From NCBI GenBank assembly GCA_009594995.1, contig VOPR01000056.1, positions 1 through 52,062 on the forward strand: a DNA stretch of 52,062 nt, read 5' to 3'. The notes below the pieces were generated by a model that ran no database searches, was not told the DNA's origin, and saw only the letters and a program-made list of their open reading frames with translations. This DNA is from Nitrospira sp. (GTDB lineage: Bacteria; Nitrospirota; Nitrospiria; Nitrospirales; Nitrospiraceae). Shown piece after piece: positions 8,716-18,263 of this stretch (within the stretch, counting starts at the first letter, position 1; each line of letters starts with the position of its first letter). The translations under genes were made by a program, and so were the position numbers.

Positions 8716-8718
8716 TGC

Positions 8719-9636
8719 CTAGCGACGCTTCAGGAGGCTCCCGGCGCTGCCGGGCCACAGCAGCAGCAACGGGCTCGCCACGAAGATGGACGAATAGGTG
8801 CCGAACATGACGCCCCCGAGCAAGGCCAGCGAGAAATCGTGCAACACCTCGGCTCCTCCCAACACCAGCGGGATCAGCACGATCACAACGGTCAAGCTGG
8901 TGACAATCGTGCGGCTCAGGACCTGATTGATGGCCTGATTGATGATGGTTTCCTCATCTTCACGCCGGCGCGTGCGGAGATTCTCGCGAATTCGATCGAA
9001 CACGACCACAGTATCCGTCAGCGAATACCCGGCCAGCGTAAGCAAAGCCGTCACCACCAACAGGGTAATCTCTTTATCCAGGATGTAGAACACGCCCAAC
9101 ACCGCCAACACATCGTGGAAAGTCGCCAGCGCGGCCGCCACCCCGAACCGCAACTCAAACCGGACCGCAATGTAGAGCACGATTCCGACGAATGAGATCA
9201 GCACCGCAATCATGGCATCTTCTTGAAGCTTCTTCCCGATCGTCGGGCCGATCTCCATACTGGAATCGACCACGAACTTGTTGCCCGGGAACTCCTTGGT
9301 GAACACCGCCATAACCCGCTCGGCCACCTTCTCCTCGATCGTCGTGGAGGCCTTCACGCGGACCAGTAGCTTGTTGTCCTGCGTGAATTCCTGCAACTCA
9401 GCCGAGCCCAGGCCGTTCGATTCCAAGGCGCGACGGGCTTCGTCGATCCTGATCGATTGGTCGAACTTCAGCTGCACCGCCGTCCCACCGGCAAAGTCGA
9501 TTCCTAGATTCGCCGCGCCGCGCGCAATTTGAAGCACCGCGATGATGCCCAAAAAGGCAAGGATGCCGGAGAGCGCGAACGAGATGGTCCGTTTCCCCAT
9601 AAAATCAATATTCGTCTTCCCCAAAATCTCGAACAT
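8719..9636 (-). CDS. secF: Protein translocase subunit SecF
   Basis: A 305-residue inner-membrane protein. Together with SecD it uses the proton gradient to pull exported proteins through SecYEG on the periplasmic side. The N-terminus has MGKRT followed by a hydrophobic helix and then the GIDFAGGT motif typical of SecF (about residues 49-56). A periplasmic P1-like domain spans about 60-140, and five further helices follow, with the TLAGYSLTDTVVVFDRIREN segment in the export core (about 215-234). Length is normal for the family. AAGGAG lies five bases before the ATG, and secD ends 12 bases upstream. It is the last gene of the argS-tgt-yajC-secD-secF run. Confidence 0.97.
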   Translation of the reverse strand: MFEILGKTNIDFMGKRTISFALSGILAFLGIIAVLQIARGAANLGIDFAGGTAVQLKFDQSIRIDEARRALESNGLGSAELQEFTQDNKLLVRVKASTTIEEKVAERVMAVFTKEFPGNKFVVDSSMEIGPTIGKKLQEDAMIAVLISFVGIVLYIAVRFELRFGVAAALATFHDVLAVLGVFYILDKEITLLVVTALLTLAGYSLTDTVVVFDRIRENLRTRRREDEETIINQAINQVLSRTIVTSLTVVIVLIPLVLGGAEVLHDFSLALLGGVMFGTYSSIFVASPLLLLWPGSAGSLLKRR

Positions 9637-9648
9637 GCCGGCTCCTTC

Positions 9649-11298
9649 CTAAATGCTGAGCTGCTCAATTTTCCTGCGCTGATTAAAGAGGTCAAAAATG
9701 ACTTTCGTCCCGACCAGCGCGGTAAAGAGATTGATCGCGATGCCGAGACACAACGTCACGGCAAAACCTTTAATCGGCCCGGTGCCGAACAAGAATAGTG
9801 CAAAGCCGGTGATCAATGTCGTCACGTGGGAGTCGACGATGGTCAGCAGGGCCTTGTCGTATCCGGCATCGATCGCAACACGCACCGCCTTCCCCTGCCG
9901 CAGCTCTTCACGGATGCGCTCGAAAATCAGCACGTTTGAGTCGACGCCCATGCCGATCGTCAGAATAATACCGGCAATGCCGGGCAAGGTCAGCGTGGCG
10001 TTCAATGCCGCCAGCGATCCGATTAGACAGATGAGGTTCAGCATCAGCGCAAAATTCGCAATCACACCGGACAGCCGGTAATAGCTGGCCATAAACACGA
10101 TCACGAGTAGACCCGCAAAAAGCGTGGCCTTGACGCCTTTCTCAATCGAGTCCTGTCCGAGGGAGGGACCGACCGTGAGATCCTGAATGATCTTGAGCGG
10201 AGCAGGCAGCGCGCCAGCTCGTAGCACGATGGAGAGGTTATTGGCTTCTTCCATCGAAAACGTTCCCGTAATCTGGGCTCTTCCTCCGCTGATGCGTTCT
10301 TGAATCACCGGCGCCGAATAGATCGTGTTGTCGAGCACGATGGCCATACGCTTTTTGACATTCTCACCCGTGATCCGGTCAAACTCGCGCGCGCCTTTTG
10401 CATCGAACGTCACGGACACATACGGCTCATTGAACTGGCCGATGGACACCCGCGCGTCGCTCAACACGTCGCCCGCCAGCATGACCCGCTTTTTCACCAG
10501 GTACGGAGCCAGCCATTCCTGGCCGCTTTCCTTTTCAACGATCCGCTCGAACAGAATCTGATCGCCTTCCGGCACCTTCCCTTCAATCTGCTTCAGAAGC
10601 GCCTCTTCACGCTCCTTCCCCTTCTGAATCCGGCTCGGCAGGTCCAGCTTGAGCTGATTCTCATCGTCCAACAACTTGAACTCGAGCAGAGCGGTTTGCT
10701 TGATGAGGTCCTTCGCCAACTTGGCATCTTTGATGCCCGGCAACTGCACCACCACCTGATTCAGCCCCTGGCGCTGAATCAACGGCTCTGCCACACCGAA
10801 CTGGTCGATACGATTGCGAATCGTTTCCAGTGCCTGATTGATGGCGGAGTCCTTGATCCGCTTAATTTCGGCATCCCGCAATTCCCATACAATTTTGTTG
10901 GCAGAGCCGGCCGACTCCACCTCCACATAAGTCGGGAAATCATCCAGAAGCTTCTGCACCTGGGCCTTCAGCTCGGCATTCTGAAAGGCGATCGTGATTT
11001 GCGATCCCCCCGTCCGCTTGACTGATTCGGCGGGAATTTTCTTTTCCAACAGAAGGTCCTGAAGTCCTGCCGCCGTCCGCTCCACTGCAATTTCAACCGC
11101 CCGATCCTCTTCCACCTCGAGCACCAGGTGAATGCCGCCCTGCAAGTCCAACCCCAAGGTAATGCCCTTGTCCGGCAGAACTTCACGAACCCACCGCGGC
11201 AATTCCTTGTACAGAGGTTGGTAGGAGGGCAAGAAAAAGATGATCGAAGCGACCACCATCGTCACTAGGGCCAACAACCGTCCGCCGACTTTTTTCAT
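9649..11298 (-). CDS. secD: Protein translocase subunit SecD
   Basis: A 549-residue membrane protein, partner of SecF. The first transmembrane helix begins at MKKVGGRLL, followed by the GLDLQGGIHLVLEV motif, the large periplasmic P1 region (about 60-340) and five C-terminal helices. The last part carries the GMGVDSNVLIFERIREE motif. I place the start at the ATG at 11298, where family proteins begin. The reading frame also opens with a TTG at 11337 that overlaps the yajC stop codon and would add 13 polar residues. It lies between yajC and secF in the classical order. Export of the many periplasmic cytochromes and copper proteins encoded nearby would need this machinery. Confidence 0.96.
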   Translation of the reverse strand: MKKVGGRLLALVTMVVASIIFFLPSYQPLYKELPRWVREVLPDKGITLGLDLQGGIHLVLEVEEDRAVEIAVERTAAGLQDLLLEKKIPAESVKRTGGSQITIAFQNAELKAQVQKLLDDFPTYVEVESAGSANKIVWELRDAEIKRIKDSAINQALETIRNRIDQFGVAEPLIQRQGLNQVVVQLPGIKDAKLAKDLIKQTALLEFKLLDDENQLKLDLPSRIQKGKEREEALLKQIEGKVPEGDQILFERIVEKESGQEWLAPYLVKKRVMLAGDVLSDARVSIGQFNEPYVSVTFDAKGAREFDRITGENVKKRMAIVLDNTIYSAPVIQERISGGRAQITGTFSMEEANNLSIVLRAGALPAPLKIIQDLTVGPSLGQDSIEKGVKATLFAGLLVIVFMASYYRLSGVIANFALMLNLICLIGSLAALNATLTLPGIAGIILTIGMGVDSNVLIFERIREELRQGKAVRVAIDAGYDKALLTIVDSHVTTLITGFALFLFGTGPIKGFAVTLCLGIAINLFTALVGTKVIFDLFNQRRKIEQLSI

Positions 11299-11333
11299 AC
11301 GTGCGCCAATCCTTCCCGTCTCCGTCGCGTGCG

Positions 11334-11654
11334 TCAATCTTCTTCGTCACCGCGCAGCCGAGCAATATGCTCTTTCTGGATTTTGATTTTGGTCGTGTCC
11401 GCAATTTGGAGCGTCACCGTCTCTTTGCCCATGTTGGTGATGGTGCCCCAGATACCCGAAGCCGTCACCACCTTGTCGCCCTTCTTCAAGGTCTCAAGCA
11501 TTGCCTTCGCCTGCTTCTGGCGTTTCTGTTGCGGCAGAATCAGCATGAAATAGAAAATGACGAAGATCAGGACGAACGGAACCAGCGACAAGAGGCCGCC
11601 CCCTGCGCCTGCACTCCCGGATGTTCCCTGTGCCCATGCCACCGAATCCCACAT
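11334..11654 (-). CDS. yajC: Preprotein translocase subunit YajC
   Basis: A 106-residue single-pass membrane protein that associates with the SecDF complex. A Gly-rich start is followed by a transmembrane helix (about 20-42, LVPFVLIFVIFYFMLILPQQ), then the family signature with QKRQKQAKAMLETLKKGDKV and the GIWGTI segment of a small beta domain. Its length matches YajC. It sits between tgt and secD, the usual bacterial order (tgt-yajC-secD-secF). The C-terminus is short and acidic (GDEED). Confidence 0.95.
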   Translation of the reverse strand: MWDSVAWAQGTSGSAGAGGGLLSLVPFVLIFVIFYFMLILPQQKRQKQAKAMLETLKKGDKVVTASGIWGTITNMGKETVTLQIADTTKIKIQKEHIARLRGDEED

Positions 11655-11677
11655 AAAGCCCCCTGCCTGTGTCGCCC

Positions 11678-12835
11678 TTAAGACACGTTCGTATTTTCAA
11701 CTTCCGACCGCCCCTCGCCGGTCGGCCGGTCCACGATATAGGTGCGGTGAAACTCACGACGAAACTCCTGAAAGGTTCCGCCCCGCACGGCGCTCCGGAT
11801 CTCTTCCATCAACTTTGCAAAAAACCACAGATTGTGGATCGTATTGAGGCGGGCGCCCAACATCTCCTTCACGCCGAACAAGTGATGCAGATAGGCCCGC
11901 GTGTATCGAGTGCAGACCGGACATCGGCAGGCCGGATCAATAGGCTGTTCATCCCGCGCGTACCTGGCTTGCTTGATAACGACACGCCCGAATGAAGTAA
12001 ACAGCCACCCCGTGCGGCCATGACGAGACGGCACCACACAATCGAACATATCAATCCCGCGCGCGACCCCTTCAACCAAATCTTCGGGCATGCCCACGCC
12101 CATCAAATAACGTGGCTTGGCGGACGGCAACTCGGGCACCGTGACATCCAACATCGCATACATGTCGGCCTTGTCCTCGCCCACCGATAAGCCGCCGACG
12201 GCATACCCGTCAAATCCGACCGAGACCAGGTCACGCGCCGACTCCACCCGCAATCCGGCATCCAGTCCGCCCTGAACGATGCCGAACAATGACTGATCCG
12301 CCCGTCGCTTAGCCTCGACGCACCGGCGCGCCCACAGAGAAGTCCGCTTGGCGGCGGCACGAACTTGGTCGAGCGAGGACGGCAGTGCGACGACATGATC
12401 GAACGCCATGATGATGTCCGCACCCAATGCTTCCTGAATCTCGATCGAGGTTTCCGGGCTGATGAACCGTGACGACCCGTCGATATGGGATTGGAAGATC
12501 ACGCCTTCGTCCGTCACCTTGCAAAACTTGGCCAAACTGAAGACTTGGAAACCGCCGCTATCGGTAAGAATGGCGCCCGGCCAGGCCGTGAACCCATGTA
12601 CGCCGCCCAATTCCTGCACGACTTTGTGGCCGGGCCGAAGGTACAGGTGATAGGCATTATTCAAGATGAGCCCGTAGCCCATCTTCAGCAATTCCTCGCC
12701 GTCCACACTGCGCACATTGCCGAGCGATCCGACCGGCATGAAAGCAGGCGTCGCCACCTCGCTGCGCCCGGTGGTGAGAACACCGACCCGAGCCCGCCCG
12801 CCTGCCTCTTCATGGGTAATACGAAACGACAGCAT
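11678..12835 (-). CDS. tgt: Queuine/guanine tRNA-ribosyltransferase
   Basis: A 385-residue enzyme. It swaps guanine 34 for preQ1 in tRNAs with GUN anticodons (Asp, Asn, His, Tyr), a step in queuosine synthesis. The active-site loop is LTDSGGFQVFSL (about 90-101). The nucleophile region is MFDCVVPSRHGRTG (about 262-275). The zinc site is CRCPVCTRYTRAYLHH (about 303-318), with three Cys and a His. Length is usual for bacterial Tgt. It follows argS by 13 bases and precedes yajC by 23 bases, so it belongs to the same transcription unit. Confidence 0.97.
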   Translation of the reverse strand: MLSFRITHEEAGGRARVGVLTTGRSEVATPAFMPVGSLGNVRSVDGEELLKMGYGLILNNAYHLYLRPGHKVVQELGGVHGFTAWPGAILTDSGGFQVFSLAKFCKVTDEGVIFQSHIDGSSRFISPETSIEIQEALGADIIMAFDHVVALPSSLDQVRAAAKRTSLWARRCVEAKRRADQSLFGIVQGGLDAGLRVESARDLVSVGFDGYAVGGLSVGEDKADMYAMLDVTVPELPSAKPRYLMGVGMPEDLVEGVARGIDMFDCVVPSRHGRTGWLFTSFGRVVIKQARYARDEQPIDPACRCPVCTRYTRAYLHHLFGVKEMLGARLNTIHNLWFFAKLMEEIRSAVRGGTFQEFRREFHRTYIVDRPTGEGRSEVENTNVS

Positions 12836-12848
12836 GCGATCGGCAGTC

Positions 12849-14603
12849 CTACATCTGCTCCGGGGCTGAGACGCCCAGCACCGTCAACCCGTTTCGGACC
12901 ACCTGCTGCACCGCCCACATCAGGGCCAGTCGAGCTCCTGTGAGGCCTGGCGACACCACGTCTGCCGTCCGACTTGTGGAAACCGCCGGATCGGTCGATG
13001 CGGCGGGGGTTGATTCGCTATCGGGTGCCGGAGGCAAAATCCGGTGTTTATTGTAAAAAGGATGCACCATGCCTGCCAGCTCACGAAGATAGTAGGCCAT
13101 TCGATGCGGCTCCAGTTCAACGGCGCTCGACTCCAGCACGACCGGGAACGCCGACAGTTTTCGAATGAGCGCGAGTTCATCGGGATCATGCAACAGCATG
13201 AGATCGGCCTGGCTCGGGAGCGGACAATCGATACCCCGTGATGCCGCCACGCGCAGGAGGCTGGCAATCCGCGCATGTGCATATTGCACGTAGTACACAG
13301 GATTTTCCTGCGACTGCTGTTTGGCCAATTCCAAATCAAAATCCAGGTGTGTGCTGGAGTCGCGCATGAGAAAGAAAAACTTAGCGGCGTCCGCGCCGAC
13401 TTCATCCATCACTTCCCGAAGAGTGATGAACTCTCCGGCCCGCTTGGACATCTCGACCTTCCGCCCGCCGCGCAGTAGATTCACCATCTGCACCAGCACG
13501 ACTCGCAGTCGCTCTTTCGGATATCCGTAGGCCTGCACGACCGCTTGCATCCGCGGAATGTACCCGTGATGATCGGCGCCCCACACGTCGACAAGAAGAT
13601 CAAACCCGCGCCGCAGCTTATCGCGATGATACGCAATGTCGGAGGCAAGGTACGTGTAATCCCCCTCCTGCTTGCGCACGACCCGATCTTTTTCATCGCC
13701 AAAGGCTGATGAGCGAAACCACTGCGCGCCGTCCTGATCGAACAGCAGATCTCTGCCCCTCAACTCGCTCAGCACCTGCTCGACCGCACCGGAAGACAAC
13801 AATGAAGCCTCACTGAACCAGGACTCGAAGGTAATTCCAAAGGTCTCCAAATCCTGCCGAATGAGAGCGAGCAATTCCCGATAAGCAAACTCCTTGCTTC
13901 GCTGTTCCGCATCACTGACGGGAAGTGAGAGCAACGCCACGCCCTGCTCCGCTTTCACACGTGCGGCAACCGCACGAATATACTCACCCTGATACCCATC
14001 TTCGGGAAACGACACCTTCTGCCCGCATGACTCTAGATAGCGCGCCAGAACAGAGACTCCCAGCAGCTTCATCTGCCGGCCTGCATCGTTGATGTAGTAT
14101 TCGCTGACAACGTCATGCCCCGTCGCACGCAGGAGACGGACCAACGCTTGCCCCACCGCAGCACCACGACCATGGCCAACGTGCAGCGGGCCGGTTGGAT
14201 TCGCACTGACGTATTCCACCAATACACGGCGCCCTTGCCCCACTCGACTGTGGCCATAATCCGCCCGCTGCGTTTCAATATGTCGCAGCACCTCCAGCCA
14301 AAGGTCAGGCCTCACCGTCAAATTGAGAAATCCCGGCCGCGCAATCTCCGCGCGGGCAAATAGCGCATCGCGGTTCTGAATATGATCGATAATAATCTGA
14401 GCAATTTCGAAAGGAGGCTTGCGCTCAGCAGCAGACAAGGACATGGCAACCGTACAGGACACATCTCCCCACTCAGGTCGTTTCGGTGCCTCAAGGTTGA
14501 TCACCGGCATCTGCTCTACCTTGAGCATCCCTCGTTGCTGTGCCAATCGAAGCGCCCCGACCAACGCGTCACTGACCTTGTCCTGCACTACGCCCTGAGT
14601 CAC
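12849..14603 (-). CDS. argS: Arginyl-tRNA synthetase
   Basis: A 584-residue class I aminoacyl-tRNA synthetase that charges tRNA-Arg. The HIGH-type motif is in SANPTGPLHVGHGRGAAVG (about 130-148). The KMSKS-type motif is VEMSKRAGEF (about 365-374). The C-terminal DALR anticodon-binding domain spans about 460-584, with the typical AYYLRELA helix. An Ala/Ser/Thr-rich, proline-containing insertion near the C-terminus (about 535-560) is not conserved in the family. The start is GTG at 14603 with AGAGGAG six bases upstream. It is the first gene of the argS-tgt-yajC-secDF unit, and a good promoter lies about 50 bases upstream. Confidence 0.97.
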   Translation of the reverse strand: MTQGVVQDKVSDALVGALRLAQQRGMLKVEQMPVINLEAPKRPEWGDVSCTVAMSLSAAERKPPFEIAQIIIDHIQNRDALFARAEIARPGFLNLTVRPDLWLEVLRHIETQRADYGHSRVGQGRRVLVEYVSANPTGPLHVGHGRGAAVGQALVRLLRATGHDVVSEYYINDAGRQMKLLGVSVLARYLESCGQKVSFPEDGYQGEYIRAVAARVKAEQGVALLSLPVSDAEQRSKEFAYRELLALIRQDLETFGITFESWFSEASLLSSGAVEQVLSELRGRDLLFDQDGAQWFRSSAFGDEKDRVVRKQEGDYTYLASDIAYHRDKLRRGFDLLVDVWGADHHGYIPRMQAVVQAYGYPKERLRVVLVQMVNLLRGGRKVEMSKRAGEFITLREVMDEVGADAAKFFFLMRDSSTHLDFDLELAKQQSQENPVYYVQYAHARIASLLRVAASRGIDCPLPSQADLMLLHDPDELALIRKLSAFPVVLESSAVELEPHRMAYYLRELAGMVHPFYNKHRILPPAPDSESTPAASTDPAVSTSRTADVVSPGLTGARLALMWAVQQVVRNGLTVLGVSAPEQM

Positions 14604-14649
14604 AAGAACTCCTCTAAGTCTGCGTGGAAACAGCGAAAATCAAACTGGG

Positions 14650-14678
14650 AATCTAACACACCAGGACATGAGAGACAA
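14650..14678 (-). promoter_or_regulatory. Sigma-70-type promoter for the argS-secF operon
   Basis: On the minus strand TTGTCT (14678-14673), a 17-bp spacer and TAGATT (14655-14650) precede argS. The predicted RNA start is near 14643, leaving a leader of about 40 bases that contains the strong ribosome site AGAGGAG. Confidence 0.55.
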
Positions 14679-14701
14679 GATCGCCGGTTCGTCGGTGGGG
14701 A

Positions 14702-15721
14702 CTATGGTTGCTTATCCAACTGTGCGCGGCAGGCAGCAATCATACGCTCTGGAGCAATCTGAAGACAGACTCGCGCCTGGCAACTCGCTACGTCGCTCCA
14801 AGTCGAGCAAGCGCACGGCTCGCCAGATACAACCGACACCGTAGGCCCGAGCGGAGCCCAGCGACGCGGATTGGTCGGGCCAAAACAGGCAACGGTGGGA
14901 ACGGCCAATGCAGCGGCGAGGTGCGTAACCCCGGAATCGTGCCCGAGGTAGAGCGCAGCTTGCGCGAGAACGGCGGCTGATTTAGACAGATTCAGCCCAC
15001 GAATGACCGGCACGGGTGTCCTCAGCGCAGAAAGCACTCGAGCACAGGGCTCACGATCGGCCGGGCCCTCAAGTAGCATAGGAGTCATGCCGACCTCGAT
15101 GAACCACTGAATAACCTCCGCCAGGCGCCATGCTTCTACACATTTATGCGGACTGCCGCTTCCCGGGTGAATTACCACCAACGGCGACCTGCTGTCCCAA
15201 TTGAGCGACCTCAAGATCTGTTGCGCCTCCGCCATAACTGCCGGAGATAGAATAAGAGGAAGGTTGCAAGCCCGTCCTGCATCCGCGATTTCTACGGACT
15301 CCAGATAACGATCACTTTGATGCTCAGCAAAACATTCCTGGGAAGAGCTGGACCTCAGGTTGATGGACTGTACGCCCGCAGCACGGAGGGTACGAACTAA
15401 GGCTGCATCAGCATCTCGGAACCATCCAACAGCCTTATCGCATCTGCTTAACCAACGCTTGAATGGGGCACACAGACTATCATGCCCCGCAAACAGTTCA
15501 CTCAAATAGGTGGATTCAAGAGGAAATACCCGGTCAATTTCCCCGGCGTCGCGCAAGAGCGTTCCCACGGCATTACCCGCAAGCAGTGCGATTTCATGCT
15601 GAGAAAATTGACGCTGGAGCGCGTGAAGAACCGGACGGGCAAGCAACACATCGCCCAAAGCCCCGGGATGAATAACGAGCACCCCTCGTCGGTTGCTATC
15701 GTGCTGAACGTGAGGTGTCAC
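14702..15721 (-). CDS. Glycosyltransferase family 9 (heptosyltransferase-like)
   Basis: A 339-residue, probably cytoplasmic or membrane-associated enzyme of the GT9 family, which adds heptose units to lipopolysaccharide core from ADP-heptose. Family features are the N-terminal Rossmann start LVIHPGALGDVLL (about 16-28), the VVIHPGSGSPHKCVEAWRL donor-binding segment (about 184-202) and HDSGVTHLAAALAVPTVACFGPTNP near residue 265. The start is GTG at 15721, which overlaps the mobA stop as GTGA, so the two are co-transcribed. The pairing with mobA has no obvious functional reason. The exact sugar cannot be read from the sequence. Confidence 0.85.
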   Translation of the reverse strand: MTPHVQHDSNRRGVLVIHPGALGDVLLARPVLHALQRQFSQHEIALLAGNAVGTLLRDAGEIDRVFPLESTYLSELFAGHDSLCAPFKRWLSRCDKAVGWFRDADAALVRTLRAAGVQSINLRSSSSQECFAEHQSDRYLESVEIADAGRACNLPLILSPAVMAEAQQILRSLNWDSRSPLVVIHPGSGSPHKCVEAWRLAEVIQWFIEVGMTPMLLEGPADREPCARVLSALRTPVPVIRGLNLSKSAAVLAQAALYLGHDSGVTHLAAALAVPTVACFGPTNPRRWAPLGPTVSVVSGEPCACSTWSDVASCQARVCLQIAPERMIAACRAQLDKQP

Positions 15722-16326
15722 CGCTCGATAGAAGGTTGTGATTCCACCGAAGCCAAGTCGTCCGGCGTATTGATATTGCGAAATGAACGTACCCTTGAGG
15801 CGAAGGGGAGAAACTCATTTTCCCCCAAAATGGCAATCCGCAATTCTTCTTGCTTGAACAATTGCTGAATCTTGAGTTGTTGGCGTTCAGCCATCACCCT
15901 CAGAAATGGAATACAGCGCTTTGAATACAGCCCATGCGTGGGGTGGAATTTACCGGAGAGCTTGGCAACTACGATGTCGGCTGTATTGTCGTAGGAAGCC
16001 ATAAAGCGAATGATTTCAGTATCCAAAAACGGCATGTCACAAGCTACAGCGAATACCCTCGGTTGGGTTACTGCCATCAACCCTGTATAGATTCCGCCTA
16101 AACTCCCCGCATTAGGGATCACATCATAGACCACAGAGCAGTCTTGTACAGCAAGTCGTTCAATGGGTTCAGCAAGGACGACAATGTTCTCAGCAAAGAT
16201 GGAACGCAAGACCGATACTGTTCGCTCAAATACACTTTCGCCACTGACTTTCATGAAACGCTTATCCTGTCCCATTCGCCGGCTTTTGCCACCGGCGATC
16301 AAGATACCTGAGACACCTTCAATCAT
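15718..16326 (-). CDS. mobA: Molybdenum cofactor guanylyltransferase MobA
   Basis: A 202-residue enzyme from the ATG at 16326. An ATG at 16353 would add nine residues but has no ribosome site. It attaches GMP to molybdopterin to make the bis-MGD cofactor needed by the DMSO-reductase family, including nitrite oxidoreductase. The nucleotide-binding start is GILIAGGKSRRMGQDKRF (about 5-22). The catalytic metal-site segment is ACDMPFLDTEII (about 90-101). Length fits MobA. It overlaps the GT9 gene by four bases. In this genome context it would supply cofactor to the molybdoenzyme served by the TorD-like chaperone (inference). Confidence 0.9.
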   Translation of the reverse strand: MIEGVSGILIAGGKSRRMGQDKRFMKVSGESVFERTVSVLRSIFAENIVVLAEPIERLAVQDCSVVYDVIPNAGSLGGIYTGLMAVTQPRVFAVACDMPFLDTEIIRFMASYDNTADIVVAKLSGKFHPTHGLYSKRCIPFLRVMAERQQLKIQQLFKQEELRIAILGENEFLPFASRVRSFRNINTPDDLASVESQPSIER

Positions 16327-16362
16327 GGATCTGCCCGCCTCGCTTGCGACCATACATCATGC

Positions 16363-16401
16363 GCCAAAAACAACGAGGGGGTGAGTTTCCTCACCCCCTC
16401 G
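16363..16401 (-). terminator. Intrinsic terminator of the cytochrome/oxidase operon
   Basis: On the minus strand a perfect 12-bp stem, CGAGGGGGTGAG with CTCACCCCCTCG, closes a 4-base loop (GAAA). It is followed at once by TTGTTTTT. It begins about 30 bases after the stop codon of the 16432-18216 gene and separates that operon from mobA. Confidence 0.9.
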
Positions 16402-16431
16402 CCGGAACACACTACCTCATTAGGCTATCGC

Positions 16432-18216
16432 TTAAAGGACCTTGCCTTTTTTCTTGTTGGCGCGTCGGGTCAGCATCCAACCCTCTAAGAACACCACACC
16501 AACTGCGATAACCGCCGGGTAGATATATACTTCCTGAGGAATCGGAGGCTGAAGGATCGTGTAATAGAAGGCCGATACGGCCATCTTCCGTCCAGCGTCC
16601 CCATTGTGTCCATCCCAGGCGAAGAACACCATCGGAATGTACTTACCGATATCGAACCGAGTGTACTCGTCATAATCATCCTTGTTGCCCTTCAACGGGC
16701 GGGAAATCATGACGGTCCACTGACCGTTCTTCCATTCCGACTTCAGCAACTTAACTTTCTCTTCGAAATCATCGCGCTCTTCGAAGTCCTGATCCCATCC
16801 CGTTCCCTTGAAGGAACGCAACGAGCCATCCGCTTCCCACTTCAGGATATCGGCATTGAACTTCGCATCACCGAACAAATAACGTGGCTTGAACGGAGCA
16901 GGAATCTCCTGCCACTTGATCGGGAACTGGAACGCGATAGCGTCATTATAGACGGCATAGTTATTCTGAGCCGCCGCGATAGAACCCTCTTCGCCGGTCT
17001 TCGGCGCCTGTTCCTTGACGCCAAAGTTTTCGACGTTCACTTGGGTGGGTGCCCAAGGAAGCTTACCCTCTGCAACGCTCTTTGTTCGATCGTCCCATTG
17101 AATCAGGTACACGACGCTCTTTTCGTTATAGAGCGACTTTACCCAAATGTCGTCAATGCGATTCACGAAGTTTCGCGGTTTGTGGGTAATCTGGCCACCC
17201 ATCGCCACATAACGACGACCGACCTTCTTCCACATTTCGTTCTCGGGATCGCTTGAAATCTCGCCTTCCACCGGAGCCGAAGGAACCACGAAATTAATCT
17301 TCGGCTTATCGGTCAAAGGATCGATACCAAGTGGCTTACCTTCTTCATCTCGCTCGCACAGCGAGTTTACGAAGTTAGCAATGTTCCATCGATCTTCAAC
17401 AGACGTGCTGTCCGCAAATGACGGCATCGGGGTACCGTTAACGCCAGTTGAAAACGTTCGGAAAATGTTCCGGACGTTATATGGGTCCTGGCGGCTGCCG
17501 CGGAAATTCCAGCATTTGTGCCAATTGGCCGGCTGAATGGAAAAGCCCCAGTCGTCTTTAAGATTGAAAGCATTTCCGTCTCCGCGCCCTTCGACGCCGT
17601 GACACTCAATGCACTTCTTGTCAACGATCAACTGGGCGCCCTTTTTGACGCTGTCTTCCGTTGCTTCAGCTGGCTTAATCGTACCAAGCTGAAGAATCGT
17701 CTGTGTCTCAGACTGCTTGTCGGTGAACTTTCGATCCTTCACCAGCTGTGTGGTCACATAGGACAAGACTTGAATCCGCTGTTCTTCGGTCAAGATACCT
17801 TCCCATGGTGGCATGGCTGATCCAGGCAGACCGTGAGTCACCGTATCGAACAGGTCGTTCTTCCCGGAATCGGGTGTCTTCTCATTGTAATTAAACAGCG
17901 GCAACTCTCCGCTTGCCGTATGGCGAATCTTGAAAGTGCCCTGGTTGAAGTTTCTGGGCCGCGGCCAAAGCCGATCAGCACCAGGTCCATCACCGGCACC
18001 ATCGACACCGTGACACCACACGCATTTGGTGAAATACACGCGCTTTCCTGCCTCAATCATTTCTGCAGGCGGCGCAGGGGCTAAGTCCCCTTTTGCAAAA
18101 CCTTCAGGAAGATCTCCGGCCTGCCCGATCCCAACCGCACTGGCTGAAATGAGTAGGGCACCGAGGGCAGCCCCGATGATCGGGGATGCTTTTACGTTCA
18201 AACGAAGTTTGCTCAT
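16432..18216 (-). CDS. Di-haem cytochrome c with NxrC/ethylbenzene-dehydrogenase-type haem b domain
   Basis: A 594-residue protein from the ATG at 18216, behind GGTGGTGAGG; an upstream extension in frame lacks a signal peptide. Order: signal peptide (about 1-32), two cytochrome c domains with CVWCH (about 64) and CIECH (about 201), each followed by a methionine-containing MPPW or MPSF segment, then a domain like the haem-b gamma subunit of type II DMSO-reductase enzymes (about 300-555). A single C-terminal helix (about 560-582) precedes basic residues. NxrC is the gamma subunit of nitrite oxidoreductase. This version adds two c haems and a membrane anchor, so it could carry electrons from the periplasmic enzyme to the oxidase of the same operon (inference). 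It is the last gene before a strong terminator. Confidence 0.85.
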   Translation of the reverse strand: MSKLRLNVKASPIIGAALGALLISASAVGIGQAGDLPEGFAKGDLAPAPPAEMIEAGKRVYFTKCVWCHGVDGAGDGPGADRLWPRPRNFNQGTFKIRHTASGELPLFNYNEKTPDSGKNDLFDTVTHGLPGSAMPPWEGILTEEQRIQVLSYVTTQLVKDRKFTDKQSETQTILQLGTIKPAEATEDSVKKGAQLIVDKKCIECHGVEGRGDGNAFNLKDDWGFSIQPANWHKCWNFRGSRQDPYNVRNIFRTFSTGVNGTPMPSFADSTSVEDRWNIANFVNSLCERDEEGKPLGIDPLTDKPKINFVVPSAPVEGEISSDPENEMWKKVGRRYVAMGGQITHKPRNFVNRIDDIWVKSLYNEKSVVYLIQWDDRTKSVAEGKLPWAPTQVNVENFGVKEQAPKTGEEGSIAAAQNNYAVYNDAIAFQFPIKWQEIPAPFKPRYLFGDAKFNADILKWEADGSLRSFKGTGWDQDFEERDDFEEKVKLLKSEWKNGQWTVMISRPLKGNKDDYDEYTRFDIGKYIPMVFFAWDGHNGDAGRKMAVSAFYYTILQPPIPQEVYIYPAVIAVGVVFLEGWMLTRRANKKKGKVL

Positions 18217-18263
18217 TGTTAACCTCACCACCTGTTCTCCCAGGTTGTTTGTAAGATTCAGAA